Source: Lujinxingia sediminis
Lineage (GTDB): Bacteria > Myxococcota_A > Bradymonadia > Bradymonadales > Bradymonadaceae
Reading direction: 5' to 3'
NCBI RefSeq assembly: GCF_004005565.1
Contig: NZ_SADD01000005.1
Location: forward strand, 186,001 to 250,000
Length of the DNA stretch: 64,000 bases
In this document: positions 7,132 to 16,646 of the stretch, one piece after another
How positions within the stretch are numbered: the stretch's first letter is position 1
Layout of the letters: each line of letters starts with the position of its first letter
Translations under genes and position numbers: made by a program
The notes under the pieces: model-generated
What the model was told of the DNA's origin: nothing
Databases searched by the model: none
The model's input: the letters and a program-made list of their open reading frames with translations, nothing else

Positions 7132-9438
7132 ATGATGAAAGCGAAGAAGCGGATAGGTGCCCTGGTAGCGGGCCTGTTGATGTCGGCGGGGACACTCACC
7201 GCGGTGCCCCAGGCGTGGGCTCAGGGTGGAAACGTGCGCTTCTCCTATGAGGAGGTTCGTCTTGCCGACGAGCGCGACTACATGTTGGTGCCGCGCGCTG
7301 AGGGATCGCTCGCCGGAGAGGTGACCAAGGAGACGCTGGAGCGTGCCTTTGAGAGTCTTCGCCGCGCCAAGCGTCCCACCTATGGAAACTCCTATGTGGA
7401 GGTCTCCGGTCGGGTGCCCGAGCGGGCGACGGTTGAGGTTCATATCGACCGCAACCATGCGCAGTACGCGCTTATCATTATCGCCGAGGCCGTCTACACG
7501 ATGACGGAGTTCGGGGTGCCAGCCGTGAGCTTCCCCGGCCACGCCGATCGCCCGCTGACTCGGGCCGATGTTCCTTTTGCGGCCTACACGCTCAGCGTGC
7601 CGCTTTGGAAGGTGGTGCCCCCCGGCCCGGTGACCAGCGCCCAGGTGATCATGCCTGATGGCGAGCTTGTGGCGATGTCCGAGGTGCGCGAGCGCTGGAC
7701 AAGCGCGCGCAACGAGGTTGTCGACCAGGTCTACAGCTATCTCGACGCCGCGCAGGCTCACACGGTGCGCTCGGCGGTGGAGGTGTTGCCGAAGCTCGGG
7801 GAGCTGCGACTTGATGCGGTGCTCGCGTTGCTGAAGCACGAAGACGCCCGGGTGCGTCAAGCCACATTGCGCGTGCTTGAAGAGAAGGCCGGTGAGGAGC
7901 GCGTGCTCGCAGCGGTTGCCGAGCGTATGCCGGATGAGTCCAGCGCGACGCTGGCGCGCGCCATGGCCGAGTTTCTGGGAGGCGCGCGCGACGCGCGCTT
8001 TAACGTCCAGAAGCAGTTCTTCTTGTTGCGCCGGGGTGAAGATGCCGAGAAGTTGGCCGCCGCCGAGGCGCTGGCTAAGTTCTCGGGCGATGAGCGCGTC
8101 GTGGAACGTCTGGTAGCGACGCTGAGTGCGGAGAGCAAGGAGCTTGCCCTGCGCGCTGCGGCATCGCTCGAAGCGCTGGATGCACATCAGGCCCGGGTGG
8201 CAGCGTTGAGCACCGAGGCGATCGACGCGGAGGTGCGCCTGCAACTCGCCGACGATCTCTCGGCGTCCGGCAAGTCCGCTGACGTGCGTCTGGCCGGGCT
8301 GAGTTATATCGCGAAGCATCGCACCGAGGGGTATATCAATCAGGCGCTCAATCAGGTTGCCGGGCTGAAGACCGATGCCGGTCGTCAGGCGCTGGAAGCC
8401 TTTCTGAGCGACGAGAGCCCGCGTCGGCGTGCTGCCGCTACCGAGGCTCTGGTGCTTCAGAATGATGTGGCCAGCGTCGCCGCGCTTCGAGCGCGCGCCG
8501 AAGATGCCGCCGGCGCCGAAGAAGAGCGACTGAAGGAGGCGGCCTACACCATCATGGTCAGCCAGTCGCTTGACGAGGTTCTCAATCAGACCGAGTCGCG
8601 CAACCTGGCCGTGCAGCGCGTGGCCTATGAGGCGCTTGGCGAGCGCGCTGCGCGCCAGGGGGGCTCGCCATCCTCCCAGGTGCTCTCGCGCCTGCTTGAG
8701 GGGAGCGAGAGTCGCGATGATGCCATCCGCGGCGCCGCCGCCCGCGCCCTCGGGCAGGTCGGCGGGGAGCGCGCGCTCGCGCGGCTCAGCGAGATGAGTG
8801 AGGATCGCTCCGCGCAGGTTCGCCGTAGCGTGGCGCTTGCGCTCGGTAGCGCCCCCTCCAACCAGCAAGCGGATACGCTCATCGGCTATCTCGACGACAA
8901 GGACCCGGTGGTGGTAGCCGCTGCCGTCGACGCGATGGGAATGCGCAACGACCCGAGCGCGATCGAGCGCATTCGCCCGATGGCCACGCATCAGTCGCCG
9001 GCGGTGCGCGCAGCGGCGCTGCGCGCGCTGACCACCTTCACCATCGGCGGTGATAGCGAGGCGGTACGTCGTCACCTGGGACTTCTGGGGGGCGCGGTCA
9101 ACGATTCGGCACGCGAGGTGAAGATCGCGGCGCTCAATCAACTTGGTCGCTTCGATCTGGCGATGGCGGTGACCAACATCGCGCTGCAGGTGAACTCCGA
9201 GGTGCCCGAGCTTCGGGCCGTAGCAGTTCGCGCACTGGGCGCAACCGGACATGCCAGCGCGCAACCTCTGATCGAGACTGCGCTGCGGGATGGCACCACT
9301 GAGGTGCGGCGTGAGGCGATTCTGGCCATGGCGAAGATGCCCGGAAGCACCCGGAAAGCGCGCCTTCAGGCCCGTCTGGAAGCCGAGGATGATCCGCAGC
9401 TGAAGGCCCTGATCCGCTCGACCATCGAGGAGATCTGA
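7132..9438 (+). CDS. Secreted HEAT-repeat protein
   Basis: A 768-residue exported protein. Residues 1-31 are a signal peptide ending AWA-Q. Residues 32-200 form a unique domain containing two YxxV-type strands. From about residue 205 to the end there are roughly 14-16 HEAT/Armadillo-like helix pairs with recurrent VRxxAxxALG motifs, for example AQVRRSVALALGSAP and PAVRAAALRALTTF. Such solenoids bind proteins and would act in the periplasm as a scaffold or inhibitor. AGGAGA sits 7 nt before the ATG. It is the first gene of a plus-strand unit; the DUF192 gene starts 1 nt after its stop, which indicates translational coupling. Confidence 0.88.
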   Translation: MMKAKKRIGALVAGLLMSAGTLTAVPQAWAQGGNVRFSYEEVRLADERDYMLVPRAEGSLAGEVTKETLERAFESLRRAKRPTYGNSYVEVSGRVPERATVEVHIDRNHAQYALIIIAEAVYTMTEFGVPAVSFPGHADRPLTRADVPFAAYTLSVPLWKVVPPGPVTSAQVIMPDGELVAMSEVRERWTSARNEVVDQVYSYLDAAQAHTVRSAVEVLPKLGELRLDAVLALLKHEDARVRQATLRVLEEKAGEERVLAAVAERMPDESSATLARAMAEFLGGARDARFNVQKQFFLLRRGEDAEKLAAAEALAKFSGDERVVERLVATLSAESKELALRAAASLEALDAHQARVAALSTEAIDAEVRLQLADDLSASGKSADVRLAGLSYIAKHRTEGYINQALNQVAGLKTDAGRQALEAFLSDESPRRRAAATEALVLQNDVASVAALRARAEDAAGAEEERLKEAAYTIMVSQSLDEVLNQTESRNLAVQRVAYEALGERAARQGGSPSSQVLSRLLEGSESRDDAIRGAAARALGQVGGERALARLSEMSEDRSAQVRRSVALALGSAPSNQQADTLIGYLDDKDPVVVAAAVDAMGMRNDPSAIERIRPMATHQSPAVRAAALRALTTFTIGGDSEAVRRHLGLLGGAVNDSAREVKIAALNQLGRFDLAMAVTNIALQVNSEVPELRAVAVRALGATGHASAQPLIETALRDGTTEVRREAILAMAKMPGSTRKARLQARLEAEDDPQLKALIRSTIEEI

Positions 9439-9439
9439 G

Positions 9440-10108
9440 ATGGCCCCACTGTCCGGCAGTACAGCGTCGTCGTTGAGCCGCGGATGCCTCATGCTGCTGG
9501 TGGGGCTGCTGACGATGGCGTTTAGCTGTGAGCATACCTCCGGTGCCGATGATGTCGTCGCCGCGGATGGCGGGCGCGGCGAGGACAACGCCGCCTGCGT
9601 GCTCGATGAGCATTGTGAGAGTTTTTATCGTTGCATCGAGAGCACCTGCCAGGTGCCCCCGGCGATGAGCGGTCAGCGTGACGAGGCGACTCCCGTGCTC
9701 AGCTTCTTCTCCCCTGACGCTGAGGTGCCTGCGGAGGGCGGCGAGCCGCTGGTGAGCTTTTACACCGAACTGGCGCTCACCGCTGCGGAGCAATCGCGAG
9801 GACTGATGTTTCGCCCGCATATGCGCGACGACTGGGGGATGCTTTTTGTCTACCCCGCCGAGCGTACGCTCTCATTCTGGATGAAGAACACGTTGATTCC
9901 ACTCGACATGATCTTCATCGATGATGCTGGCGAGGTGGTCGGGGTGGTGGAGATGGCCGAGCCTCAGACGCTCTCACCACGGCGAGTGGACAGGCCGGCG
10001 CGCTACGTCTTTGAGATCAACGGTGGGTTGAGCGCCGAGCTGGGTATTGGCGAAGGCACCCGGGTACGATTTGAAAACATGGAAGGCCATCACACGCCGC
10101 GTCGCTGA
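9440..10108 (+). CDS. DUF192-domain exported protein (probable lipoprotein)
   Basis: A 222-residue envelope protein. A hydrophobic signal (residues 16-29) ends AFSC, giving a possible lipid-modified Cys30, though Phe at -2 is not ideal. Next comes a small Cys-rich segment (CVLDEHC, FYRCIESTC) like those in many myxobacterial lipoproteins. Then follows the DUF192 domain (about residues 105-215): RGLMFRPHM, GMLFVYP and SFWMKNTLIPLDMIFID are diagnostic. DUF192 proteins are small exported beta proteins of unsettled function. The start is 1 nt after the HEAT gene stop. The 3' end overlaps the beginning of the next gene, so all three appear translationally coupled. Confidence 0.9.
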   Translation: MAPLSGSTASSLSRGCLMLLVGLLTMAFSCEHTSGADDVVAADGGRGEDNAACVLDEHCESFYRCIESTCQVPPAMSGQRDEATPVLSFFSPDAEVPAEGGEPLVSFYTELALTAAEQSRGLMFRPHMRDDWGMLFVYPAERTLSFWMKNTLIPLDMIFIDDAGEVVGVVEMAEPQTLSPRRVDRPARYVFEINGGLSAELGIGEGTRVRFENMEGHHTPRR

Positions 10109-12362
10109 GTTCAACCTGACGCGAACCTATCTGGTCGCCCTGGGCGCATGCGCTCTTGCGGCGGTGGTGCTCTCCTTTGTGCCTCTGCTCAACCTCGTCG
10201 GCTACGAGTCGGCCGCATTCTTCGGAGTGCTGGCCGGGCTGCTCTCCACCGGACTCACCGTGGCGGACGCGCGCCGCTTTGATACGCTGGATGGGCGAGC
10301 GCTGGACTTCGGAAGGCTCGCGCTGCGCAACCTGGCGTTGCTGGTAGCCCCCCTGGTGATTCTGTCGCTCAACGGGCTGCGGGTTCCCAACTGCGATTGG
10401 GGAGCTGGCCTGAGTTTCTGGGGGTTGATACCGGTGATGGCGGTGTTGCTGGGAACGGCCAGCGCCTGGATGGCGGTGACCCTGCTTCGAGGTAGCCGGC
10501 TGTCCTACGTGCTGGCGTTTGGGTTGCCGTTGCTCGACGCTGCGGGGCTTGCCTGGCATCTGGCAACCCAGCCTCCGATTGTGGGGCATCAATGGTTTCT
10601 GGGCTATTTCGGCGGGTCCATCTACGATGAAGCGCTGGCGGTGCCGCTGAGTCTCATCGCATACCGAGTGTTGCACGCCCTGGCGATCGTGGCGGTGGTG
10701 GCCGCGCTCGACGCGCGCCGGCGCTGGCAGCAGGGCGCGCGCGCTGGCTGGACGGCGGCCCTGGCGCTGGCTGCTGCCCTCACGTTTGCAGTGGGGTTTG
10801 CCTCCCGTCAGGAGGCGGGCATCGCCATCGATCGTGACCACATTGTGGCGGAGCTCGGCGGCGTCATTGAGACGGACCATTTCCTGATCTTCTACCCGCA
10901 GACGCGTGCCTGGCAAAGCATGGCTCCTCTGCTCGCCGAAGATCATGAATACCGCTACGATCAGCTCAAGCGCTTCTTTGGCACCGACCCGGTGGCGGAA
11001 CACGGCCGGAAGGTGCGCAGCTTCGTCTACGGGGATCGGGACTCGAAGGGTGCGCTGATGGGCGGGCGCAACACGATGGTGGCCAAACTCTGGCTCCATG
11101 ACATGCATATCCTCTGGCGCGGCACCGGCGATCGCATGCTGACCCATGAGCTGGCTCATATCTTCACCGAGCCCTTTGGCAGCGGTCCTCTCAGGCTGAG
11201 TATGCAGCGCGGTGTGGGCGTCAATATGGGGTTGGTCGAAGGGGTGGCCTTCGCCGCCGAGTGGCCCGCGCGTGAGCTCGATGCGCATCAGGCCAGCCGG
11301 GCGATGCGGGAACTTGGCATCGCCCCGGACCTCGGAGCGTTGCTGGGCGCATCGGGTTTCTGGACCCAGGCATCGGGCCGGGCCTACACCCTGATGGGCT
11401 CCTTTGTGCGCTACCTCATCGACACGTACGGCATCGCGCGCTTCAAAGAGGTCTACGGAGACGGAGACTTCGAGGGGGCCTACGGCAAGGGCGTCGAGGT
11501 GCTGGTCGGGGAGTGGGAACGCTTTGTCGATGCGCTGGAACTCAGCGAGGCTCAACGCGAGGTGGCGCGCTACCTCTACGACCGGCCCAGCATCTTCGCC
11601 AAGGTCTGCGCGCGAACCATGGCGGAGTGGCGACGTCAGGCCGCCGACGCGTCTCGAGACGGCCAGCCTGCGGAGGCCATCCTGCTCTTGCAACGCGTGC
11701 TCGACGCCCAGCCCGATTTGCTCTGGGCGCATCTTGAGCAGGCAAGCGCCCTGGCGCAGATGGGGGAGATGGACGAGGCCCTCGATCTTCTCAGAGCGCG
11801 CCAGAAGCTCCCCTTAAGTCCGGTGGAGCGCGCCGAGCTCGAAGCGTTGATGGCCGATCTGCTCTGGAAGGCCGGGCTGGCGAGTCAGGCAGCGCAGAGT
11901 TACGCGAGCTGCCTTGAGGTCGGGGTACCCGTCGACCTGGAGCGCTCCTTGCAAATGCGCCTTCGCTACGCCCGCCGCGAACAACCTCGTGCACGCTCCT
12001 ACCTGATGGATACGCCGGGCGGGGCGATGGCGATGTACAGGCTGATGCGTTGGGATGAAGAATCCCCCGATGACCCGGGAGTGGCCTACCTGATCGGCCG
12101 GCGCCTCTGGCAGAGCCAGGAGTGGGGGGAGGCGCGCCCCTGGCTGGAGCGCGCTTACGGCTCACTTGGCGTTGAGGTGCTGGACGCTGAGGCCGCCCTG
12201 ATGTTAGGTCAAGTCCACTATTTCCTGGGCCGTGCGCAGGACGCTCAAACCCTCTTTGAGGATCTGAGTCGCTCCCCGCTGACCCGTTACCGTGAAGAGG
12301 CGCGTCAGTGGCTTGATCGCCTGCAGTGGAAAAGGAATAGCATCGAGAATGGAGAGCGTTAG
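10047..12362 (+). CDS. Membrane-anchored gluzincin (peptidase MA-like) with TPRs
   Basis: A 771-residue protein: six or seven predicted membrane helices (residues 22-255), an outward gluzincin-like domain (about 275-500), and TPR-like helices to the C-terminus. The zinc motif HELAH (His367, Glu368, His371) sits in MLTHELAHIFTEPFG; a downstream Glu in LVEGVAFAAEW is a likely third ligand. Peptidase MA-like domains with TPRs occur in several lineages without characterised substrates. The start is uncertain: TTG at 10047 or TTG at 10071, both inside the DUF192 gene and without a clear Shine-Dalgarno, suggesting translation by coupling. It is the third gene of the HEAT-DUF192 unit. Confidence 0.82.
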   Translation: MAKAPGYDLKTWKAITRRVAEFNLTRTYLVALGACALAAVVLSFVPLLNLVGYESAAFFGVLAGLLSTGLTVADARRFDTLDGRALDFGRLALRNLALLVAPLVILSLNGLRVPNCDWGAGLSFWGLIPVMAVLLGTASAWMAVTLLRGSRLSYVLAFGLPLLDAAGLAWHLATQPPIVGHQWFLGYFGGSIYDEALAVPLSLIAYRVLHALAIVAVVAALDARRRWQQGARAGWTAALALAAALTFAVGFASRQEAGIAIDRDHIVAELGGVIETDHFLIFYPQTRAWQSMAPLLAEDHEYRYDQLKRFFGTDPVAEHGRKVRSFVYGDRDSKGALMGGRNTMVAKLWLHDMHILWRGTGDRMLTHELAHIFTEPFGSGPLRLSMQRGVGVNMGLVEGVAFAAEWPARELDAHQASRAMRELGIAPDLGALLGASGFWTQASGRAYTLMGSFVRYLIDTYGIARFKEVYGDGDFEGAYGKGVEVLVGEWERFVDALELSEAQREVARYLYDRPSIFAKVCARTMAEWRRQAADASRDGQPAEAILLLQRVLDAQPDLLWAHLEQASALAQMGEMDEALDLLRARQKLPLSPVERAELEALMADLLWKAGLASQAAQSYASCLEVGVPVDLERSLQMRLRYARREQPRARSYLMDTPGGAMAMYRLMRWDEESPDDPGVAYLIGRRLWQSQEWGEARPWLERAYGSLGVEVLDAEAALMLGQVHYFLGRAQDAQTLFEDLSRSPLTRYREEARQWLDRLQWKRNSIENGER

Positions 12363-12454
12363 AGGACGCGCCGCCGCTTCCCATCGGCGTGCCCGCCATG
12401 AAGAACTTCTGAGGGAGCTTTCAGCGCTTCCCACGTATTGAGCAGGAGCCCTGT

Positions 12455-12997
12455 ATGTTGATGCCCCGAGGTATCGCCCGCGCCACGATGGCGCTGATGA
12501 CGCTTATCTTTGTGACACTGAGCCTGGGCTGTGCCTCGCGCTACATCACCCCTGATGCACTCTACGCCGATGATCCGGAGTTCCGAATCGACGCCGAAAG
12601 CGAGATCCTCGACACGACCGAGGCACGCGAAGTGCTCGACGTGCTCTATCGCTACCGCCAGGCGGTCGTCGACAAAGACTACGGCACGCTGAATGAGCTC
12701 GTCAGCGACGACTTCTACGCCAACGCCGGGACCACCGAGACGACCTCGGATGATTACGGCCGTGACGAGCTCGTCTCGGTGCTCGAGATGACCGCGCAGC
12801 ATGCCGACCGCATCCAGATGGCCGTGGTCGTCAAGGGCCTCACGGTGGAGGGGATGCGCGCCCACGTCGACTACGAGTACGACTACGCCTATCAGTACAA
12901 TGTTGGCGACATGAAGTCCTGGGATGCCGGCGTTGACGTCAACCGCCTGCGTCTGGTGCGCGAAGACGATCGCTGGAAGATCGTCAGCGGGCTCTGA
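12455..12997 (+). CDS. NTF2/SnoaL-like lipoprotein
   Basis: A 180-residue exported protein with a signal peptide ending LSLGC, so Cys26 is a likely acylation site. The mature part has the layout of an NTF2-like (SnoaL/DUF4440) fold. It has a helical start (AREVLDVLYRYRQAVVDKDY), a loop with DDFYA, and paired strands ending VNRLRLVREDDRWKIVSGL. This fold often serves as a ligand-binding or scaffolding domain; nothing here identifies a catalytic role. AGGAG lies about 10 nt before the ATG. It lies between two gluzincin-TPR genes, 92 nt after the first. Confidence 0.8.
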   Translation: MLMPRGIARATMALMTLIFVTLSLGCASRYITPDALYADDPEFRIDAESEILDTTEAREVLDVLYRYRQAVVDKDYGTLNELVSDDFYANAGTTETTSDDYGRDELVSVLEMTAQHADRIQMAVVVKGLTVEGMRAHVDYEYDYAYQYNVGDMKSWDAGVDVNRLRLVREDDRWKIVSGL

Positions 12998-13088
12998 TGC
13001 GGCACGTTGTTCCAAAGGTCTGACTTTTCCCGACATAGAAGACGATCGCGTAACGCAAGAGACGCGCAGTGCCCTGATCGGAGCAGCG

Positions 13089-15869
13089 ATGAAGCAGCGC
13101 AATCGACGTACTCTCTGGCGCAGCGCGCTCGTCATGCTGGGAGCCGCTCTGGTGTGCGTGCAGCCGGCCGTCGGCCTGGCGCAAACGTCTGTGAGTACGT
13201 CGGCTGAGCGCGCCCGCTCGGAGCCTGCAAGTCGGCGCGATGCGGCTGATGCCTTCGAGCGTGGGCTGCTGTCTGAGGCGCGCACGCTTTCAGGAACGCG
13301 GGACGACAGTGCGTCGCTTGTGGTCCGTGCCCGCTTCGCGCATTGGGACGGTGATGATGCCGGTGCCCTTCGGATGACCGAGCAGGCGATGGCGCTCGCC
13401 GCCAGCGATAGCGAGCGGGTCGACGCTGCGCTCGCTCACGCAGAGCTCATGCACTTGAGAGGGGATTGGGACAAGGCCGAGACGCTGCTGCGCGACACGC
13501 TCTCCGGGGCGCCTCAAAGCATGCGGACGCGTCTGGCGCTCGGGCAACTGCTCTGGGAGCAGGGTGACCGCTCTGAGGCGACCCAGATCCTGGAGGCGAT
13601 GGCTGCGCGCTACAATGACGGGTTGGTTGAAGACCTGCGGGAGCTCGTCGCGGTGGGGCGCGGCATGCACCTTCTCGGACGCCTGCGCGACGCCAATCGT
13701 GCGCTGGGACGGGCCGCGCGTCTGGCTCCGGATCACCCGCGCGTGCACATCGCGTTCGGTGAGCTGATGCTCGCTGGCTACAACTATTCTGAGGCCGAAG
13801 ACTCGCTGAATCGCGCTCTTGAAGCTGCCCCTCAGCATCCGGAAGCGCATCGCCTGATGGCGGAAATCGAGTTTTTTGTCGGCGGCAACTTTGGGGCCGC
13901 CGAAGAGCGTCTTTCGATCGGCGGGGAGATCGCGCCGCATCACCTCGGGATCGCATTGCAGCGTGCGCGTTTTGCCATGATCCGCGGGGAATGGGCGAGT
14001 GCCGCCGCGATTCTCGACGAGGTTCTGCAGCGCGCACCGCGCCATAGCGATGCGATCAGTCTCCTGGCCGCAGTGCGCTACCTGGGCGGCGACAGGTCGG
14101 GGTTCGAGCGGGCGCGAGACGACTTCACGCAACATCGATCGCGCTCCTCCATGCTCTGGCGCGTTGTCGGAGAGGCCGCCGCGTTGAACAACCGACACGC
14201 CGAGGCCGTCCACTTCTTTGAAGAGGCACTGGAGCGCGATCCCGATGACGCCGGCGCCCTGGCTGGACTTGGCCTTGCGCTCACACGAACCGGCGACGAG
14301 GCCCGCGCGCTCGATGTCCTGCAACGCGCCGCCCGTGAGGATCGCTTTCACGTTCGTGTGCACAACATGCTGGAACTCTACCAGCGGGGCTTGCGTGATT
14401 ACCTCACAGCTCCGGTAGCGCCCGGACTCCGGTTGCGGGCGCACATGGATCAGCACGAGCTTCTCAAGGCGGCGAGCCTCCCGCTGGTCGACGAGGCCCA
14501 CGATGTCTTCTCGAAGCGGTATGGCCAGCGCATTGAGCCGCTGATCGTCGAGATCTATCCCGAGCCTCAGACCTTTTCGGTGCGCTCCGTCGGTGTGCCG
14601 AAGATCGATCCCCATGGCATCTGTTTTGGCGACACGGTGCTCTTGCGCAGCCCGGCCGATGCTGACTTCAACTGGGAGATGGTTCTCTGGCATGAGACCG
14701 CCCACGCCTACCATTTGCGCGTCTCCGAGTCGCGGGTGCCGCGCTGGTTCACTGAAGGCCTGGCCGAGTACGAGAGTGGCGAGCGCGACGCGAGTTATCG
14801 TCGCTTTCATGATGAGGAGATCGCGCGCCGACTTCAGCATGGCACCTTGCCGGCTTTGAGCGAACTGGGCGAAGCCTTTCTCGCCGGCCGCGGCTTCGAC
14901 GTGATTGTGGCCTACCAGCTGGCCAGCCTGGCCATCGACTACATCGTCGAGATCGGAGGACGTGACGCGCCCACACGCATGCTCCGCGGCTTTGCCGAGG
15001 TGCCGCGTTTTGACGCGCTGGCTCCGCAGGTGCTGAATCGTTCGGTAGAGGCGCTCGACGCGGGCTTTGATGCCTGGCTTCGCACGCGCTACGCGCCTTT
15101 GATCACGCATCCGATGATCGATGTGGAGCGGGTCCGACGCATGGCTGGCGGCGAGGAGGTCGAGCACGCTGATGCGGTGGAGGAGGGCGTGTATAAAGCG
15201 CTGGTCGCGGCTCTGGAAGGGCGGGGCGATCAGGCGAGGGTGTTGATCGCCAGCGCGCGCCGACGTGCAGCGGGCGCCGGAGTGCAGGAGCAGGCGCGCG
15301 TTGAGGCCGTGCTTGTGCATGCGTTCCACGCGCTGGGGCAGAATGATGAGGCGCTTCGGGCAGGCCGTAGCGCGCTTGATGCGGGCCTGGAGGGCCCCGA
15401 GCTCCGCCTGGCCCTGGCTCGTGCTGCCGCCCAACGTGAGCAGCTTCACGAGGCCCTGGTGCACGCTGAGGCGGCCTCCTCCGTCAATCCCGGCTCCCCG
15501 GAGGCGTGGGCCATGGTTGAGGAGCGCGCCGCGGTCCTTGGAGAGCACGCACTGGCTCGTCGTGCGCGTCTGGCCCGTTTCGAACTCTCCGCTCATGATC
15601 CTGGCCTGGCCCGGGCTCTCTTCGAGTCCAGCCGTGGCGAACTTCGCCTGCGCGCCGCTGAGCGCTGGGCGGCCATTGAGACCTTTCGCACGGAGGCCCA
15701 CCTGGCGGTGGCCTCAGCGCTGCTTGAGCTGAAGCGTCCCGATGAGGCGATCGCCGCCTTTGAGCGTGCCGCGCTCAGCGATCCGCAGCGCGCGTCTACC
15801 ATTAAAGAAGACGCCCGCGAGCAATTGACCCGCGGCGGCTGGCGCGATAAGGCTCCTCTGATCCCGTGA
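13089..15869 (+). CDS. Secreted TPR protein with peptidase MA-like gluzincin domain
   Basis: A 926-residue exported protein. The ATG at 13089 is chosen because it begins a signal peptide (cleavage near GLA-Q, residue 31) and has GGAG upstream. The open frame runs back to 12924 inside the previous gene without such support. TPR helices fill residues 45-440, followed by a gluzincin domain containing WHETAHAYHLRVS (His535, Glu536, His539) and RWFTEGLAEYESGE (third-ligand Glu), and then more TPRs to the end. The arrangement TPR-MA-TPR resembles other secreted predatory-bacterium proteins. It parallels the membrane gluzincin two genes upstream, so two related proteases sit in one unit. Substrates are unknown. 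Confidence 0.85.
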   Translation: MKQRNRRTLWRSALVMLGAALVCVQPAVGLAQTSVSTSAERARSEPASRRDAADAFERGLLSEARTLSGTRDDSASLVVRARFAHWDGDDAGALRMTEQAMALAASDSERVDAALAHAELMHLRGDWDKAETLLRDTLSGAPQSMRTRLALGQLLWEQGDRSEATQILEAMAARYNDGLVEDLRELVAVGRGMHLLGRLRDANRALGRAARLAPDHPRVHIAFGELMLAGYNYSEAEDSLNRALEAAPQHPEAHRLMAEIEFFVGGNFGAAEERLSIGGEIAPHHLGIALQRARFAMIRGEWASAAAILDEVLQRAPRHSDAISLLAAVRYLGGDRSGFERARDDFTQHRSRSSMLWRVVGEAAALNNRHAEAVHFFEEALERDPDDAGALAGLGLALTRTGDEARALDVLQRAAREDRFHVRVHNMLELYQRGLRDYLTAPVAPGLRLRAHMDQHELLKAASLPLVDEAHDVFSKRYGQRIEPLIVEIYPEPQTFSVRSVGVPKIDPHGICFGDTVLLRSPADADFNWEMVLWHETAHAYHLRVSESRVPRWFTEGLAEYESGERDASYRRFHDEEIARRLQHGTLPALSELGEAFLAGRGFDVIVAYQLASLAIDYIVEIGGRDAPTRMLRGFAEVPRFDALAPQVLNRSVEALDAGFDAWLRTRYAPLITHPMIDVERVRRMAGGEEVEHADAVEEGVYKALVAALEGRGDQARVLIASARRRAAGAGVQEQARVEAVLVHAFHALGQNDEALRAGRSALDAGLEGPELRLALARAAAQREQLHEALVHAEAASSVNPGSPEAWAMVEERAAVLGEHALARRARLARFELSAHDPGLARALFESSRGELRLRAAERWAAIETFRTEAHLAVASALLELKRPDEAIAAFERAALSDPQRASTIKEDAREQLTRGGWRDKAPLIP

Positions 15870-15935
15870 GGTGCTCTCGCTTGACCGCCGGCGCTCCGGT
15901 TTACCCTCCCGAGTTTTTAAGGTGTTGACCTCATC

Positions 15936-16565
15936 ATGACCGATCCTCTCCCCGCAAATGCTCTTGACGTCCTCGACGATGCCGCGCTCGCCAGTCGCGC
16001 CGTCGACGGCGACTTTGCGGCGTTTGAAAAGATCGTCGAGCGTCATCGCGACAAGGCCTACCGCCTGGCCTTAAGCCTCACCAAAAGTGAGGCCGACGCC
16101 CAGGATGTGGTTCAGGAAGCGTTTATCAACATCTACCGTAAGCTCGATACCTTCGCCGGCGATGCGCAGCTGAGCAGCTGGATGTACCGCATCGTGGTCA
16201 ACGCGGCGTTGATGCGTCTTCGCAAGACCCGTCGCCGCGCGGAGGTCAGTGTTGACGACGTCTCCGATCCGGCCCATTTCGAGCAATCGGCCCCCGGCGA
16301 GCCCGCCGGTTGGCGCGTCCGTGGCGATGAGGCCGCAGAGAATCGCGAGCTGCGCGAGCAGATCCTGGCAGCCATCGATCAACTCGAGCCGAAGTATCAG
16401 GCGGCCTTTTTGCTGCGCGAGATCGAAGGGTTGAGCCTCGACGAGATCGCCTCGGTCCTCGACCTGAGCACCGGCGCGGTGAAGACGCGCCTGCATCGAG
16501 CGCGCCTCTTTCTTCAGGCCGCGCTCGAGCCCTACCTGGGCCGCGAAGAAGACATCTCGAACTAG
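15936..16565 (+). CDS. ECF RNA polymerase sigma factor
   Basis: A 209-residue sigma-70 family protein. Region 2 (residues 25-95) shows RLALSLTKSEADAQDVVQEA and SSWMYRIVVNAALMRLRK. A polar linker follows, then region 4 (about 140-195) with FLLREIEGLSLDEIASVLDL and STGAVKTRLHRAR. It lacks sigma regions 1 and 3, as ECF factors do. It follows the secreted gluzincin gene by 66 nt on the same strand, with no terminator visible between them. No recognisable anti-sigma gene is adjacent, so its control signal cannot be read from here. It may control envelope functions, including this operon, but that is inference. Confidence 0.95.
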   Translation: MTDPLPANALDVLDDAALASRAVDGDFAAFEKIVERHRDKAYRLALSLTKSEADAQDVVQEAFINIYRKLDTFAGDAQLSSWMYRIVVNAALMRLRKTRRRAEVSVDDVSDPAHFEQSAPGEPAGWRVRGDEAAENRELREQILAAIDQLEPKYQAAFLLREIEGLSLDEIASVLDLSTGAVKTRLHRARLFLQAALEPYLGREEDISN

Positions 16566-16567
16566 AT

Positions 16568-16608
16568 CAAAAAGGGCGCTTCGCCGCGGCTGCGGCAAAG
16601 CGCCCTTA
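16568..16608 (-). terminator. Terminator between convergent ECF sigma and dnaJ genes
   Basis: A 16-bp stem with a single mismatch (16572-16587 with 16592-16607). Read on the minus strand it is followed by five T, so it ends dnaJ transcription. It may also stop the sigma-factor transcript. Confidence 0.82.
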
Positions 16609-16646
16609 ATGCTCAGAGAGGCGGGGGAGTTGGCCCCCGCAAACCG

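Noticed and set aside
12924-13088. An upstream extension of the secreted gluzincin-TPR gene
   Set aside because: It lies inside the NTF2-like gene and has no Shine-Dalgarno, whereas ATG 13089 begins a signal peptide.
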